DNA of 38,292 bases from Caldilineaceae bacterium (GTDB taxonomy: Bacteria > Chloroflexota > Anaerolineae > Caldilineales > Caldilineaceae): the NCBI GenBank assembly GCA_022824685.1, contig JAJDZJ010000222.1, forward strand, positions 1 to 38,292, given 5' to 3'. The notes under the pieces were generated by a model that had not been told where the DNA came from, made no database searches, and saw only the letters and a program-made list of their open reading frames with translations. Below are positions 8,839 to 17,327 of this stretch, piece after piece. Positions within the stretch are counted from its first letter, which is position 1, and the number at the start of each line of letters is the position of its first letter. The position numbers were made by a program, and so were the translations under genes.

Positions 8839-9192
8839 TCAATTTGGCTCGGCAAAAGGAATCGTGCCCGCGTGCCCCAGTGTGTCCAGTGTGAACTGGG
8901 GATCGCCGACAATCTTGATACCGGGAAACATCGGATTCTGCTGATAGTGGAGAACGATTTTCGCGCGAATCTCGCCTTCCCGGTCCGGCCCAACCTTCGC
9001 GCCCTGGTGGGGAATGCGACTGTAGAAGACCACCTCATCGCCGGCCATCGGATGCACTTGCTCCTGCTCGTCGCGCCGGCGCTGGAACGGGTTGCTCCGA
9101 TCTTCGGTGTAACGCAAAAACGGGTCCAGCTCTTCAGGCACGGGTCTGACGGTCAGCAACCAGCCCTGCTTCCACAGAAGTTGCGCAGATCC
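8839..9192 (-). pseudogene. C-terminal fragment resembling a PhyH-type dioxygenase
   Basis: An open frame follows directly, in the same frame, after the TGA of the neighbouring dehydrogenase. It reads 117 residues with no ATG or GTG at its head; a TTG at 9159 is the first possible start. The segment MAGDEVVFYSRIPHQGAKV looks like the distal-histidine strand of phytanoyl-CoA dioxygenase-like 2-oxoglutarate oxygenases, and REGEIRAKIVLHY holds a suitable arginine for 2-oxoglutarate. The HxD half of the metal site is absent. It is most likely the 3' remnant of a PhyH gene whose 5' part was lost; a small stand-alone protein is the alternative. No ribosome binding site is obvious. Confidence 0.5.
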
Positions 9193-10191
9193 TCAAGTCG
9201 CCGCCACATCCTCGGCTTTCCCGCTCCCGTGCGATCGAATGGCGGCCTCGATGATCTCCTGAACGGCCAAACCTTCGCGGCCCGATGCCTCGATCTCGTC
9301 TCGCGGCGCTCCACCGTCCACCTGCTCAATCCAGCGACTGATGCGGTTCGTAAAGGTGGCGTCGAAACCGCTTAGCCCACCCATGATGCTGTTGCGAACA
9401 ACCGTCAGCTCATCGCTTCCTCGGGGGTAAAGCGTCAACTCCTGGTACAGATTGTCCAGCACAAAACGGCCGCCTGTCCCCATGACTTCGCAACGCTCCA
9501 GGTTGTGCCGCGGATTCGTGTCGTAACTGCCCGTCAAATGACCGACAACGCCATTTTCGAACTCCAGATTCACCTGCGCATTGGAGTAACAGACCCGGCC
9601 CGGCGCCTGGTTGAAGAATCCGTGGACTCGCTTCACGTCTCCGCAGAAATAGCGCATGATGTCGAGGCTGTGCGGATGCAGCGCCCGCATGTGAAACCAG
9701 GGCGACGTGTCATTCGGGTTGCCGATCCACATGGTCATATTCATCAGCAGCAGATCGCCCAACCTTCCCTCCTCCACCCACTCTTTGGCCTTCGCCGCCG
9801 GCGGCACGAAGCGGTGATTGAGGTTGATGCCGAAGTAGAGACCTGTCTCATCCGCCCTGGCCACCATCTCGCGCGCATGTTCAATATTGTTTGAAATAGG
9901 CTTTTCGCATAGAACATGTAGCCCGCCGTCCAGGCACTCCATGACCGGCTCATAGTGATGCCCGCCGTTTTCCGGACCGGCCGTGGTGACACTCACCGCA
10001 TCCAATTCAACGGCATCAAGCAGTTCTGCCACGCTATAGTAGGCTGGAACGCCAAACTGTTGCGCGGCCGCGTCCGCGATGCCTTCGTCCATATCACAGA
10101 CCGCGGCCAGGCGGGCGCGGTCGCTGGCCTGGTAGACACCGGCGTGCGTCTTGCCAATGTTTCCCAACCCAATGATGGCAACATTCAACAC
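9193..10191 (-). CDS. Gfo/Idh/MocA-family oxidoreductase
   Basis: This 332-residue NAD(P)-dependent dehydrogenase has a standard Rossmann loop (IGLGNIG, residues 7-13), the CEKPIS motif near residue 95 and a substrate domain with HPHSLDIMRYF. Family members oxidise or epimerise sugars, inositols or sugar acids. The gene uses a GTG start with GAGGAG eight bases upstream; no ATG is in reach. It heads the transcriptional direction of the carbohydrate ABC cassette and so probably acts on the same imported sugar as the second Gfo/Idh protein at the far end of the cassette. The precise substrate is unknown. Confidence 0.88.
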   Translation of the reverse strand: MLNVAIIGLGNIGKTHAGVYQASDRARLAAVCDMDEGIADAAAQQFGVPAYYSVAELLDAVELDAVSVTTAGPENGGHHYEPVMECLDGGLHVLCEKPISNNIEHAREMVARADETGLYFGINLNHRFVPPAAKAKEWVEEGRLGDLLLMNMTMWIGNPNDTSPWFHMRALHPHSLDIMRYFCGDVKRVHGFFNQAPGRVCYSNAQVNLEFENGVVGHLTGSYDTNPRHNLERCEVMGTGGRFVLDNLYQELTLYPRGSDELTVVRNSIMGGLSGFDATFTNRISRWIEQVDGGAPRDEIEASGREGLAVQEIIEAAIRSHGSGKAEDVAAT

Positions 10192-10500
10192 GAAGCGTTC
10201 TCCTCAGCGTGAAGTGGATTCGTATAGTAGTAGTGCTGCGAGAGGAAAAATTGGATGGCGCGAATCCTAACATAGCGCCCGTCAATTGTCAATCGCCCCA
10301 TTTCACACACAGGGCGCGGTCCAGATTTGGGGTAGTCCAGCGAAGCGGCCGGCAGGCCTTATTGTGCTTTCCAAAGGCAACCTCAAATTTGCGCCTGTTT
10401 TGCCCCGCCCCAAGATATTTGCCCCGCTGCCTGGAAGCGCCCCCGCGCCCCCCTCGCGTCTTCGCCGCGCATCGTCTGCGGCCCCTGCCTTGCCCTGTAG

Positions 10501-10521
10501 GGGCGCCCCTTGTGGGCGCCC
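10501..10521. repeat. GC-rich hairpin in the intergenic spacer
   Basis: GGGCGCCC at 10501-10508 and again at 10514-10521 can pair across the 5-base loop CTTGT. The arm is itself a palindrome. No U-run follows, so it looks more like a dispersed intergenic repeat unit than a terminator. Confidence 0.55.
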
Positions 10522-10860
10522 TCCCCGCCGATCACCCGCTTGTCCGCTCCGAGGCCTCTCCCCCTCCCGCCTCCCACTGTCCACTGCAGTTCCATCCCTA
10601 GTACTACAGCCGCAATTCACGGATTTGCAGTTTTTCCGGAGACAACGTGGTTGCGAAAGCGCATTTGGAATAACAGCGGAACTGTATGAACAGCTTCGGC
10701 GCAGTCACTTCTTCGCCTCTTTTTGCTCTTTCGGTCTTCGGCCAACACAAGCGCGGTTGTCGTACCAGGGGTTCCCAAGCTCCGCCGCACAGAAACCCTC
10801 CTCCATTCAGAAACGCCAACACCTCCCTCGCGCCCTTCCCCCGCAGTTCCTCTGCCCTTC

Positions 10861-10890
10861 TCCGTGTCCCTCCGTGCCCCTCCGTGGATC
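10861..10890. repeat. Three-copy 10-bp tandem repeat
   Basis: Three consecutive 10-mers begin TCCGTG (TCCGTGTCCC, TCCGTGCCCC, TCCGTGGATC). A further TCCGTGGAT occurs near 10923. No coding role is apparent. Confidence 0.65.
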
Positions 10891-10991
10891 AAAAAGGTGT
10901 TGTCTACCCCTCTTGCCCATTCCTCCGTGGATAGCTTCTTCTTCCCCTGCAGTTTCCCTACAGTTCTCCCCACTTAGTCAGAACGCTCCTC

Positions 10992-11837
10992 TTACCCTCC
11001 GTCCGCGAACCGTTCCCTCAGCTTCTCCTCGTACGGCTTGACACGGTGAAATACGAGAGGATTCTGGCGGTCGTCGTCGAGCGCGTCGCCGATTTCGTAG
11101 CTGGCAAACTGCTCATCCGTAAGTATGTTCTGTTTGCCATTGAAAGTGCAGCCGTCAGGCATGAAGCCACAGGTCATCGCCCGGCGCCAACCCGGCGTCA
11201 TGTTGGGCCCGGCCCCATGCGCGATCAGGCCGTTGTGGAACGAACATGAGCCTGCCTTCATCTCCGCCGGCGCCGCCATAATCTCCTTCCACTGAGGGTA
11301 AACGCGAAAAATGTCGCTGATGTTTTCGCCTATGTTCACGTTCTCGAAGGTGGCCGACTTGTGGCTGCCGGGCAGAAAATACAGGCAACCGTTCTGCAGC
11401 GTCGCGTCATCCAGAGCAACCCACAGGCTCAGTGTCTCGCGCGATGAATACGACCAGTAGGGATTGTCCAGATGCCATCCGGTCGGGTTGGCCCAGGGCT
11501 GCTTGATCAACGCCTGGTCATGCCAGAGTCGCATGCCGTCCACACCGGCCAGATCGGCCGCCATCTTGCCCAACCGGGAGTCCAGAATCAACCGCCTTAC
11601 GCCTGGATTGTCCTGCCACAGGTTGATGCGTTGCACGAACACGTAATCGTAGTAGCTCTCTTCCCGCTCCTCATCCACCTCCTGGTGAATCATTCTCTGC
11701 TCGCCCCGCTTGCGCACCGCCCCGTCCACCGCCCGTCGCCACTCCTCGAGCTCCTCTGGCGTTAGGAAGTCGTGAAGAACGACAAACCCGTTCTTCCGGT
11801 ATGAGCTGATCTGTTCCTGGGTCAACTGTGTGTTCAT
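10992..11837 (-). CDS. Phytanoyl-CoA dioxygenase (PhyH)-family protein
   Basis: This 281-residue protein is an iron(II)/2-oxoglutarate oxygenase of the PhyH family. The metal triad is clear: H122 and D124 in GWHLDNPYW and H207 in HNGLIAHGAGPN, with R218 or R219 (GWRRAM) placed to bind 2-oxoglutarate. The N-terminus (YRKNGFVVLHDFLTPEEL) is typical of the family. Such enzymes hydroxylate small molecules in the cytoplasm; in these bacteria the substrates are mostly unknown. AGAGGG lies five bases before the ATG. It lies after the peptide-transporter operon on the same strand, but a hairpin at 11908-11933 separates them, so it may be its own unit. Confidence 0.9.
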   Translation of the reverse strand: MNTQLTQEQISSYRKNGFVVLHDFLTPEELEEWRRAVDGAVRKRGEQRMIHQEVDEEREESYYDYVFVQRINLWQDNPGVRRLILDSRLGKMAADLAGVDGMRLWHDQALIKQPWANPTGWHLDNPYWSYSSRETLSLWVALDDATLQNGCLYFLPGSHKSATFENVNIGENISDIFRVYPQWKEIMAAPAEMKAGSCSFHNGLIAHGAGPNMTPGWRRAMTCGFMPDGCTFNGKQNILTDEQFASYEIGDALDDDRQNPLVFHRVKPYEEKLRERFADGG

Positions 11838-11907
11838 ATTGCCCTCTCATGTAACGAAGGCGCACTGCCTGCCTGACCGGCCGCTGCAGCCGCCAAAGCC
11901 AAAGGAA

Positions 11908-11933
11908 AGGGCCGGCACGCCTGTGCCGGCCCT
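11908..11933 (-). terminator. Terminator-like hairpin after the peptide-binding protein gene
   Basis: A perfect 11-bp inverted repeat (arms 11908-11918 and 11923-11933, AGGGCCGGCAC in the first arm) closes a 4-base loop. On the minus strand it is followed by TTTCCTTTGG, a moderately T-rich tail. It lies 41 bp past the stop of the binding-protein gene. Confidence 0.6.
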
Positions 11934-11974
11934 CCTGCTATCGTCTCAATTCTTGAGAACTGTTCCTGTTTCGC

Positions 11975-13798
11975 CTATTCCGCCGGGCCCAACTGTCCGG
12001 TCAGAATCTGGATAACGACAAAGGAGTCGGCGTAGGGGCTGTTGACGTAGATCGGATCGCCTTCCGGCAACCATCCGCTGGCGAAGCGGCTCGGAACCGG
12101 ATTGTTGCCGTAGCGCACCCACAGAGGAATCTGCGGCAGCAATTCGTTGTAGGCCATGGCAATCGTGTCCAGCGCCGCGACCTGCATCGCGGCGTCGCCG
12201 CCGGAGCCGGCCTCTTTGGTCAGCGCCCACAGGTCCATGTCGCCAACACTGTCGGTGCTGACGTTCAGATCGAAGGACATACCCGGCAGTTCGATGCTGC
12301 CGGCGCCCGACGCGCCTACGCCGGTCGCCGCTGCGTTGTGCGTGCTGAAGTCATTCTCGTATGAGAAGGACGGGTGCGGATTGCCCGCGCCCCAGCCGCG
12401 AATCGCAAGCTCGAACTTGCCCTCATTGATGTCGATCGGATGCTGCTGGAAGTTCACGCCGCGGAAGCTCGTCTGGAAGCCAAACGCGGTCAGCTGCTCC
12501 GCCACATTCTCCGCCGCGGCAGACCAGTCGGCATACTCGGCCGGCGCCGTCAGCTCCCACTCCATCCGGGCGCCCGTGTCATCGATCCAGACACCGTCGT
12601 CGTCCCGGCTGAAGCCGATGTCGAGCAACATCTGCTCGGCGGTCTCTAGGTCCTGGCTGTACGGGTTGAGGTTGGCCCGCGTATCATCGCTCAGCCACAG
12701 CGGCGTAATGTTGTCGGAGAATCCGCACATGCACTCCTGCGCAACGCCCGACTCGGCCAGAGAGATAAACGCGTTTTCTTCAAAGTTGATGGCGTAAGCC
12801 AGCGCTTGCCGCACTTCTTTCACGTCAAAGGGATGGATCGTGTGGTTGAAGTACAGTGCCGGCCCGCTGTAAATCGGCGCGCGGATGATGCGGTAGCCCA
12901 GTGACATGAACTCGCGTTCCGTGGCCGGCGGGAAACCGTGCGTGGCATAGTCGACATCGCCGGAAAGAACGAGAGGCGTCACGACCGGCGTTTCGCCATT
13001 GTAGTTGACCATCCGGTCGAAGCGCACCGTATCGGCCCAGTAGGAAGTCTCAACCTTGTTCAGAATCATCTGAGACTCGGTAATGCTGCCCGGGTCAATC
13101 GCGTAGGGTCCAAGAACGACCATCTCGTCCGGGCGCAGCTCATTGAACTCCTGCAACAGCTGCTTCCACTCGTCGTCCTCGTTCGTCATGCCGGCCTCGA
13201 CCAGGTCGCGTGTGCGCTGGGCGAAGTCGCCATAGACTGACGATGCCGTGATATGCACCTCGCGCAGCACACGGCGGGGTACCGTCGTCGACGGGCCGCT
13301 CAGAACGAAGTCGACCGTGTGGTCGTCCACCGCCTGAACATCATCCAGGAAGCGCCACACCGTCTGGCTCAGCAGGCGGGAAATGGCAAACGTGTCAACA
13401 ACATCCTGCGAAGTGAAGTTGCTGCCGTCGCTCCACTGCGCGCCCTGGATCAGATTGACGCGCAACGTCACGTCATCAACCCACTCCCAGGCCTCTCCGG
13501 CCACCGGCATCCAGCTGCCGTCGGCCCACAGGAACATGAACAACGGCGGCTCCATCAGCGCCCGGTAGATGCCCAAGGTCATCCCATTTGTCACCCACGT
13601 GTTGAAGTGACCGGTGGGCGGGGGCGCGTATGGCCACGCGGGATGGAACTCAGAGACGCCCGATGCCGCCGGGGCGGCCTCTTCCTCAGCGGCAGCCGGA
13701 GCCGCCTCGCCGCCGCCCATGTCAGCCGCCGGCGCGCCGCAGGCGCTGATGACGAGCGCCGCAATCAGCGCAAGCGCAAACAAAAGTCTTCTGTTCAT
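11975..13798 (-). CDS. Family-5 peptide-binding lipoprotein of an ABC transporter
   Basis: This 607-residue protein has a lipoprotein signal ending LVISAC (lipidated C20) and an Ala/Glu-rich linker, then a long SBP_bac_5-type domain. Marks of that family include the strand after the linker, VTLRVNLIQGAQWSDGSNFT and the region KEVRQALAYAINFE. Family-5 proteins bind oligopeptides, nickel complexes or oligosaccharides outside the cell. AGGAGG lies seven bases before the ATG. It is the last gene of the Dpp/Opp-like operon encoding two permeases and two ATPases and should be their ligand receptor. Whether the ligand is a peptide or a sugar cannot be decided; the neighbouring sugar genes make an oligosaccharide possible. 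Confidence 0.9.
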   Translation of the reverse strand: MNRRLLFALALIAALVISACGAPAADMGGGEAAPAAAEEEAAPAASGVSEFHPAWPYAPPPTGHFNTWVTNGMTLGIYRALMEPPLFMFLWADGSWMPVAGEAWEWVDDVTLRVNLIQGAQWSDGSNFTSQDVVDTFAISRLLSQTVWRFLDDVQAVDDHTVDFVLSGPSTTVPRRVLREVHITASSVYGDFAQRTRDLVEAGMTNEDDEWKQLLQEFNELRPDEMVVLGPYAIDPGSITESQMILNKVETSYWADTVRFDRMVNYNGETPVVTPLVLSGDVDYATHGFPPATEREFMSLGYRIIRAPIYSGPALYFNHTIHPFDVKEVRQALAYAINFEENAFISLAESGVAQECMCGFSDNITPLWLSDDTRANLNPYSQDLETAEQMLLDIGFSRDDDGVWIDDTGARMEWELTAPAEYADWSAAAENVAEQLTAFGFQTSFRGVNFQQHPIDINEGKFELAIRGWGAGNPHPSFSYENDFSTHNAAATGVGASGAGSIELPGMSFDLNVSTDSVGDMDLWALTKEAGSGGDAAMQVAALDTIAMAYNELLPQIPLWVRYGNNPVPSRFASGWLPEGDPIYVNSPYADSFVVIQILTGQLGPAE

Positions 13799-13894
13799 TC
13801 TTCATCCTCCTAAGGATATGTGAGTTTTGATGTGGGAAAGCGATAGCAACCGAATCCGCGCACGGCAGCGCCCTCAGGCGCCCGCCTGCCAGGC

Positions 13895-14086
13895 TCACTG
13901 CTCCCTGCGCTTCCCCCACTGCACGAGTATTACAACCAGTAGCAAATAGACGAGCCCTATGCCCAGCGTAAACTGGGTAATCACGTATTCGGCGGTCCCC
14001 TTTTCCAGAAACAACAGGAGCGCGCCAGCGACAAATGATATGTAGAAGCCAATGTGAAAGGCCGCTCTACCTAAAAATGGGTCCAT
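13895..14086 (-). CDS. Small two-helix membrane protein in the peptide-transporter operon
   Basis: This short protein (63 residues from ATG 14086, or 71 from ATG 14110) has two hydrophobic helices, around AFHIGFYISFVAGALLLFL and FTLGIGLVYLLLVVILV, with a short EKGTAEY link and a basic tail WGKRREQ. It sits between the ATPase gene and the binding-protein gene on the same strand, 61 bp from the ATPase stop. AGGGGA lies close to ATG 14086, which decides the start only weakly. I recognise no family. It may be a transporter accessory or an unrelated small membrane protein. Confidence 0.55.
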   Translation of the reverse strand: MDPFLGRAAFHIGFYISFVAGALLLFLEKGTAEYVITQFTLGIGLVYLLLVVILVQWGKRREQ

Positions 14087-14147
14087 GGTCCCCTGGTTGT
14101 GACCAATCATGCCTACGCTGCGACTTCAGAAAAACCAGCATAGTCGC

Positions 14148-15176
14148 TCAAATGATCTGAGTCGGCTCTGACATGCGCACTGGGCAGGCCACGCGCCCCC
14201 CATCTGAAATCCCTTCCAGCTGGGGAACGGCAACGTCGCACTCACCTTCAACAACGTAAGGGCAGCGCGGGTGAAAGGTGCAGCCCGAAGGCAGATTCAG
14301 CAGACTGGGAATCTCCGCGCTCCGCAGTTCAATGTGAACCTTCTTCTTCGCCAGCTCCGGGTCGGCCTCCGGCACCGCCCCCAGCAGCGCCTGCGTATAG
14401 GGGTGCCGGGAATCGGTGATCAGGCGCGGCGTAGGCCCTTCTTCGACAATCCGCCCCAAGTACATAACCGTGATGCGCCCTTCCCAGGCAAAGTATTTCG
14501 CCAGCGCCAGGTCATGCGTGATAAAGAGAAAGGTCACGTCGAACTCGTCTTTGAGCCTGTACAGCATGTTCAGCAGGCTCACGCGAATCGACACATCCAC
14601 CATCGAAACCGCCTCGTCGGCCACGATGAATTTCGGCTCCACCGTCAACGCCCTTGCAACCGAAACACGCTGACGCTGCCCTCCGCTCAACTGATGCGGG
14701 TACTTGTCCAGAAAGTCGCCCACCGGCGTCAGATCGACAATTTCGAGCAGTTCAGCCGCCCGCCGCTCAATGTCTCGCCGCCGCCCCCTCCGGCCGCCCC
14801 CGGCGCCGTTCGCGCCCGAACTGTGCATCTGGTGTCGCACCAGCGGGGTCACGATCATCTGACGCACAGTCTGGGTAGGGTTGAGCGAAGCGTAAGGGTC
14901 CTGATGAATGATCTGCACCGCCCGCCGGTACTGCTGATAGTCCGGCTTATTCATCGCGGCTATGTCCTGCCCCTCATAGAGGATCTGCCCTCCCGATGGC
15001 GGCAGGAGCCCGACGACCATGCGGCCTGTCGTGCTCTTGCCGCACCCGCTCTCGCCGACCAGGCACACGATCTCGCCTGGTTCGATATCCAGAGAAATCG
15101 AATCGACCGCAGTGACCTGGTCGCGGCCGCTCCCGAATGTCTTGGTTACGTTGCGCAGTTCGATAATTGGCGTCAT
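14148..15176 (-). CDS. Peptide ABC transporter ATPase, DppF/OppF type
   Basis: This 342-residue cytoplasmic ATPase has Walker A GESGCGKS (41-48), signature LSGGQRQR (163-170) and Walker B ending in D187-E188, where the usual DEP reads DEA. The C-terminal region carries the oligopeptide-transporter motif (LPSGCTFHPRCPY). A Gly/Arg-rich insert lies at about 119-135. The start at 15176 gives the normal beginning IIELRNVTKTFG; the frame is open further upstream but that part is low quality. A GGGGA sits ten bases before it. It follows the DppD-type ATPase gene by 70 bp and should form the heterodimeric motor of the importer with it. Confidence 0.92.
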   Translation of the reverse strand: MTPIIELRNVTKTFGSGRDQVTAVDSISLDIEPGEIVCLVGESGCGKSTTGRMVVGLLPPSGGQILYEGQDIAAMNKPDYQQYRRAVQIIHQDPYASLNPTQTVRQMIVTPLVRHQMHSSGANGAGGGRRGRRRDIERRAAELLEIVDLTPVGDFLDKYPHQLSGGQRQRVSVARALTVEPKFIVADEAVSMVDVSIRVSLLNMLYRLKDEFDVTFLFITHDLALAKYFAWEGRITVMYLGRIVEEGPTPRLITDSRHPYTQALLGAVPEADPELAKKKVHIELRSAEIPSLLNLPSGCTFHPRCPYVVEGECDVAVPQLEGISDGGRVACPVRMSEPTQII

Positions 15177-15246
15177 CTGCAGCGGTCCCCACTGGCCGCG
15201 CCCGGAATCCCTGATACGACGGCCGCCGTCGGCGGCATAAAAGCCG

Positions 15247-16317
15247 TCAGTCTCGGCGTCCTCGCAGCCCGTTGCGTTCAATGTCCTCCTGCACCAGGTC
15301 GCTGTGCCAGCATGCGGCCAGGTGATTGGCGCCGACTCGCTCCAGAACCGGCTCTTCAATGCTGCAGCGCACACTGGCAAACGGGCAGCGCGGATGGAAC
15401 TTGCAACCCGACGGCAAATTAATCAGATCGGGCGGAGATCCAGGGATCGACGACAGCTCCTCAAAGCCGCCCGTCACCGTCGGCACCGCCCGGATCAACC
15501 CCAAAGAATACGGATGGCGCGGCCGGTAGAAGATATCTTCCACCGGGCCCAGCTCCACTACCTGACCCGCGTACATCGTCGCAACCCGGTCCGCCAGCTC
15601 CGCCGCAATCGCCAGGTCGTGCGAGATGAACAGCATCGTAAAATGCAGGTCTTCCTTCAACCGGCGCAACAGATCGATGATCGTCCGCTGTGTCAAAATG
15701 TCCAGCGCAGTCGTTGGCTCATCCAGTATCAGTATCTGCGGGTCAAGCAAAAGGGAGATGGCCAGCAGAGTGCGCTGCCGCATCCCTCCGCTCAGCTCGT
15801 GCGCGTATGAGTCAATCACCCGCGAGGGATCCAACTGCACAAAGCGAAGCAGGTCCAGGAACCGCTCGCGGACCTCCTCGCGGTTGTTCCACCGGTGCGC
15901 CTTGGCGGTATCCCACACCTGGTCCCACATCTTCAGCACAGGATTGAACGCATTCAACGCCGACTGAAAGACCATTGCGCAGTCCCGCCAGCGGAACTCG
16001 CGCAGAGGCCCCTCGGCCAGTTCCAACACGTCCAGCTCCCGGCCGTCTCGCCGGTAAATGATCCGGCCAGGGCTCACCTCCGCCGTATCGACCAGCAACC
16101 GAACGATGCCCAGCCCCAACGTGGTCTTGCCGGAGCCGCTCTCACCAATCAGGGCCAGGCTCTCACCGGTCAGCAGGTCCAACGTGACTCCCCGCACCGC
16201 CTGCACACTGCCCTTGCGCGTTCGATAGCTGACATGAACGTCACGCAGACTCAGCGGCGGCTGGCTGCCGTTTTCTTCACTGCCTTGGCGCCAGGAAAGG
16301 TCCGTAGTTTGGCTCAT
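15247..16317 (-). CDS. Peptide ABC transporter ATPase, DppD/OppD type
   Basis: This 356-residue ATPase shows Walker A GESGSGKT (58-65), signature LSGGMRQR, Walker B LILDEPTTALD and the H-loop ISHDLA. The C-terminal oligopeptide-transporter cysteine motif (LPSGCKFHPRCPF) is present, as in nickel/peptide importers. It couples ATP hydrolysis to transport by the DppB/DppC pair. AAGAGG precedes the ATG. It begins 24 bp after the stop of dppC, so the two are surely co-transcribed. Confidence 0.93.
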   Translation of the reverse strand: MSQTTDLSWRQGSEENGSQPPLSLRDVHVSYRTRKGSVQAVRGVTLDLLTGESLALIGESGSGKTTLGLGIVRLLVDTAEVSPGRIIYRRDGRELDVLELAEGPLREFRWRDCAMVFQSALNAFNPVLKMWDQVWDTAKAHRWNNREEVRERFLDLLRFVQLDPSRVIDSYAHELSGGMRQRTLLAISLLLDPQILILDEPTTALDILTQRTIIDLLRRLKEDLHFTMLFISHDLAIAAELADRVATMYAGQVVELGPVEDIFYRPRHPYSLGLIRAVPTVTGGFEELSSIPGSPPDLINLPSGCKFHPRCPFASVRCSIEEPVLERVGANHLAACWHSDLVQEDIERNGLRGRRD

Positions 16318-16341
16318 ACGCCTCTTCGACCGTTTCTCTCT

Positions 16342-17250
16342 CTACTCGCTCGCTCGCAAGCGGGGGTTGAACACCAACTCAAGCGAACGGGTCATCGAAA
16401 TTATCGCCAGCTGCAAAATCGCAATCGCCACAATCGGAGCCATAATGTACCAGACGCTGTCCTTATAGAAGATCGCGCCCCGCACCCAGGCCAGCTGAAT
16501 CATCACGCTCCAGTTGCCGGCGCTGATCGGCACCAGCCCCAGGAAAACAAGCCCGGCCTGCTGGTAAACGGCGAAGGTCATCCCAAGCGCGAAACTGACA
16601 ACGATATACGGCATCATGTTGGGCACCATCTCCCGGAGCACAATGTGCCACACCCCCAGGTCCAGCGCTCTGGCCGCCTCGATAAAATCTCGCTGTTTGA
16701 GCGACAAGGCCTGGGCGCGCAGGGCCCGCAGAAGCGTCGGCCAGTTGAGCAGCCCCATCAGAATGCCGAGAAAGGTCAGACTGTTCAACGAGATAAAGGC
16801 AGCCAGCACCGCGAGGAGCGGGAACTGGGGGATCGTGAGAATAATGTCGGTCACCGACATTATGGCGCTGTCCATCCAGCCCCCGATAAAGCCGCTCATC
16901 GTCCCAAACACAACCGCGATCAACGTCGATATCAGGGCCGCCAAAAAAGCGACATAGATTACGTCCTTGCCGCCGTTTACGATCTGCGACCAGATGTCCC
17001 GGCCCTGGTGATCAGTTCCCAAGGGATGCTCAAGGGTCGGCGTGATGTAGATCCTGTCGATCTTGGTCTTTGTGTCCAGTTCGATGAAGACGGGTCCTGC
17101 GTAGGAAAGCAGAACGACAAACAGGACAACGATGAAACCGATAAAGCCTACGCGATTGTAGGCCAGGAGGCGCACACCGGTCCGAAATCCTTTCCATGCT
17201 CCGGCGATGACCCCGTCGGCCTGTTTGCTGTCCATCGCATTTGCCGTCAT
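16342..17250 (-). CDS. Peptide ABC transporter permease, DppC type
   Basis: This 302-residue inner-membrane permease has the DppC/OppC layout: an N-terminal membrane helix (VGFIGFIVVLFVVLLSYAG), the extracytoplasmic LGTDHQGRDIWSQIVNGG motif that is diagnostic of the family, then five more helices with the EAA-like loop RDFIEAARALDLG. GGAG lies nine bases before the ATG. It follows the dppB gene by 77 bp. With DppB it forms the transmembrane channel. Confidence 0.92.
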   Translation of the reverse strand: MTANAMDSKQADGVIAGAWKGFRTGVRLLAYNRVGFIGFIVVLFVVLLSYAGPVFIELDTKTKIDRIYITPTLEHPLGTDHQGRDIWSQIVNGGKDVIYVAFLAALISTLIAVVFGTMSGFIGGWMDSAIMSVTDIILTIPQFPLLAVLAAFISLNSLTFLGILMGLLNWPTLLRALRAQALSLKQRDFIEAARALDLGVWHIVLREMVPNMMPYIVVSFALGMTFAVYQQAGLVFLGLVPISAGNWSVMIQLAWVRGAIFYKDSVWYIMAPIVAIAILQLAIISMTRSLELVFNPRLRASE

Positions 17251-17327
17251 ATCTCTACTCCCGGCCTCCCATGGTTCCGATTTTCCGCATCACCCGTTCC
17301 TTCTTCCGCGAATCCAAGGCTCAGCGC

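Larger units (their letters stand above)
10192..10991. other. Gene-free repeat-rich spacer of about 800 bp
   Basis: No frame on either strand has a ribosome site plus a recognisable product; the longest (plus strand, 10286-11041) is Pro/Ser/Arg-rich and looks spurious. The plus strand is strongly pyrimidine-rich. It contains a perfect 8-bp hairpin at 10501-10521, a 10-bp tandem repeat at 10861-10890 whose unit begins TCCGTG, an echo of that unit near 10921, and a short CCACTGT repeat near 10576. The promoter of the 10191 dehydrogenase should lie at its left edge. Confidence 0.55.

Noticed and set aside
10286..11041. A 251-codon plus-strand open frame in the long spacer
   Set aside because: Pro/Ser/Arg-rich low-complexity product, no ribosome site, and it runs into the antisense of the PhyH gene.
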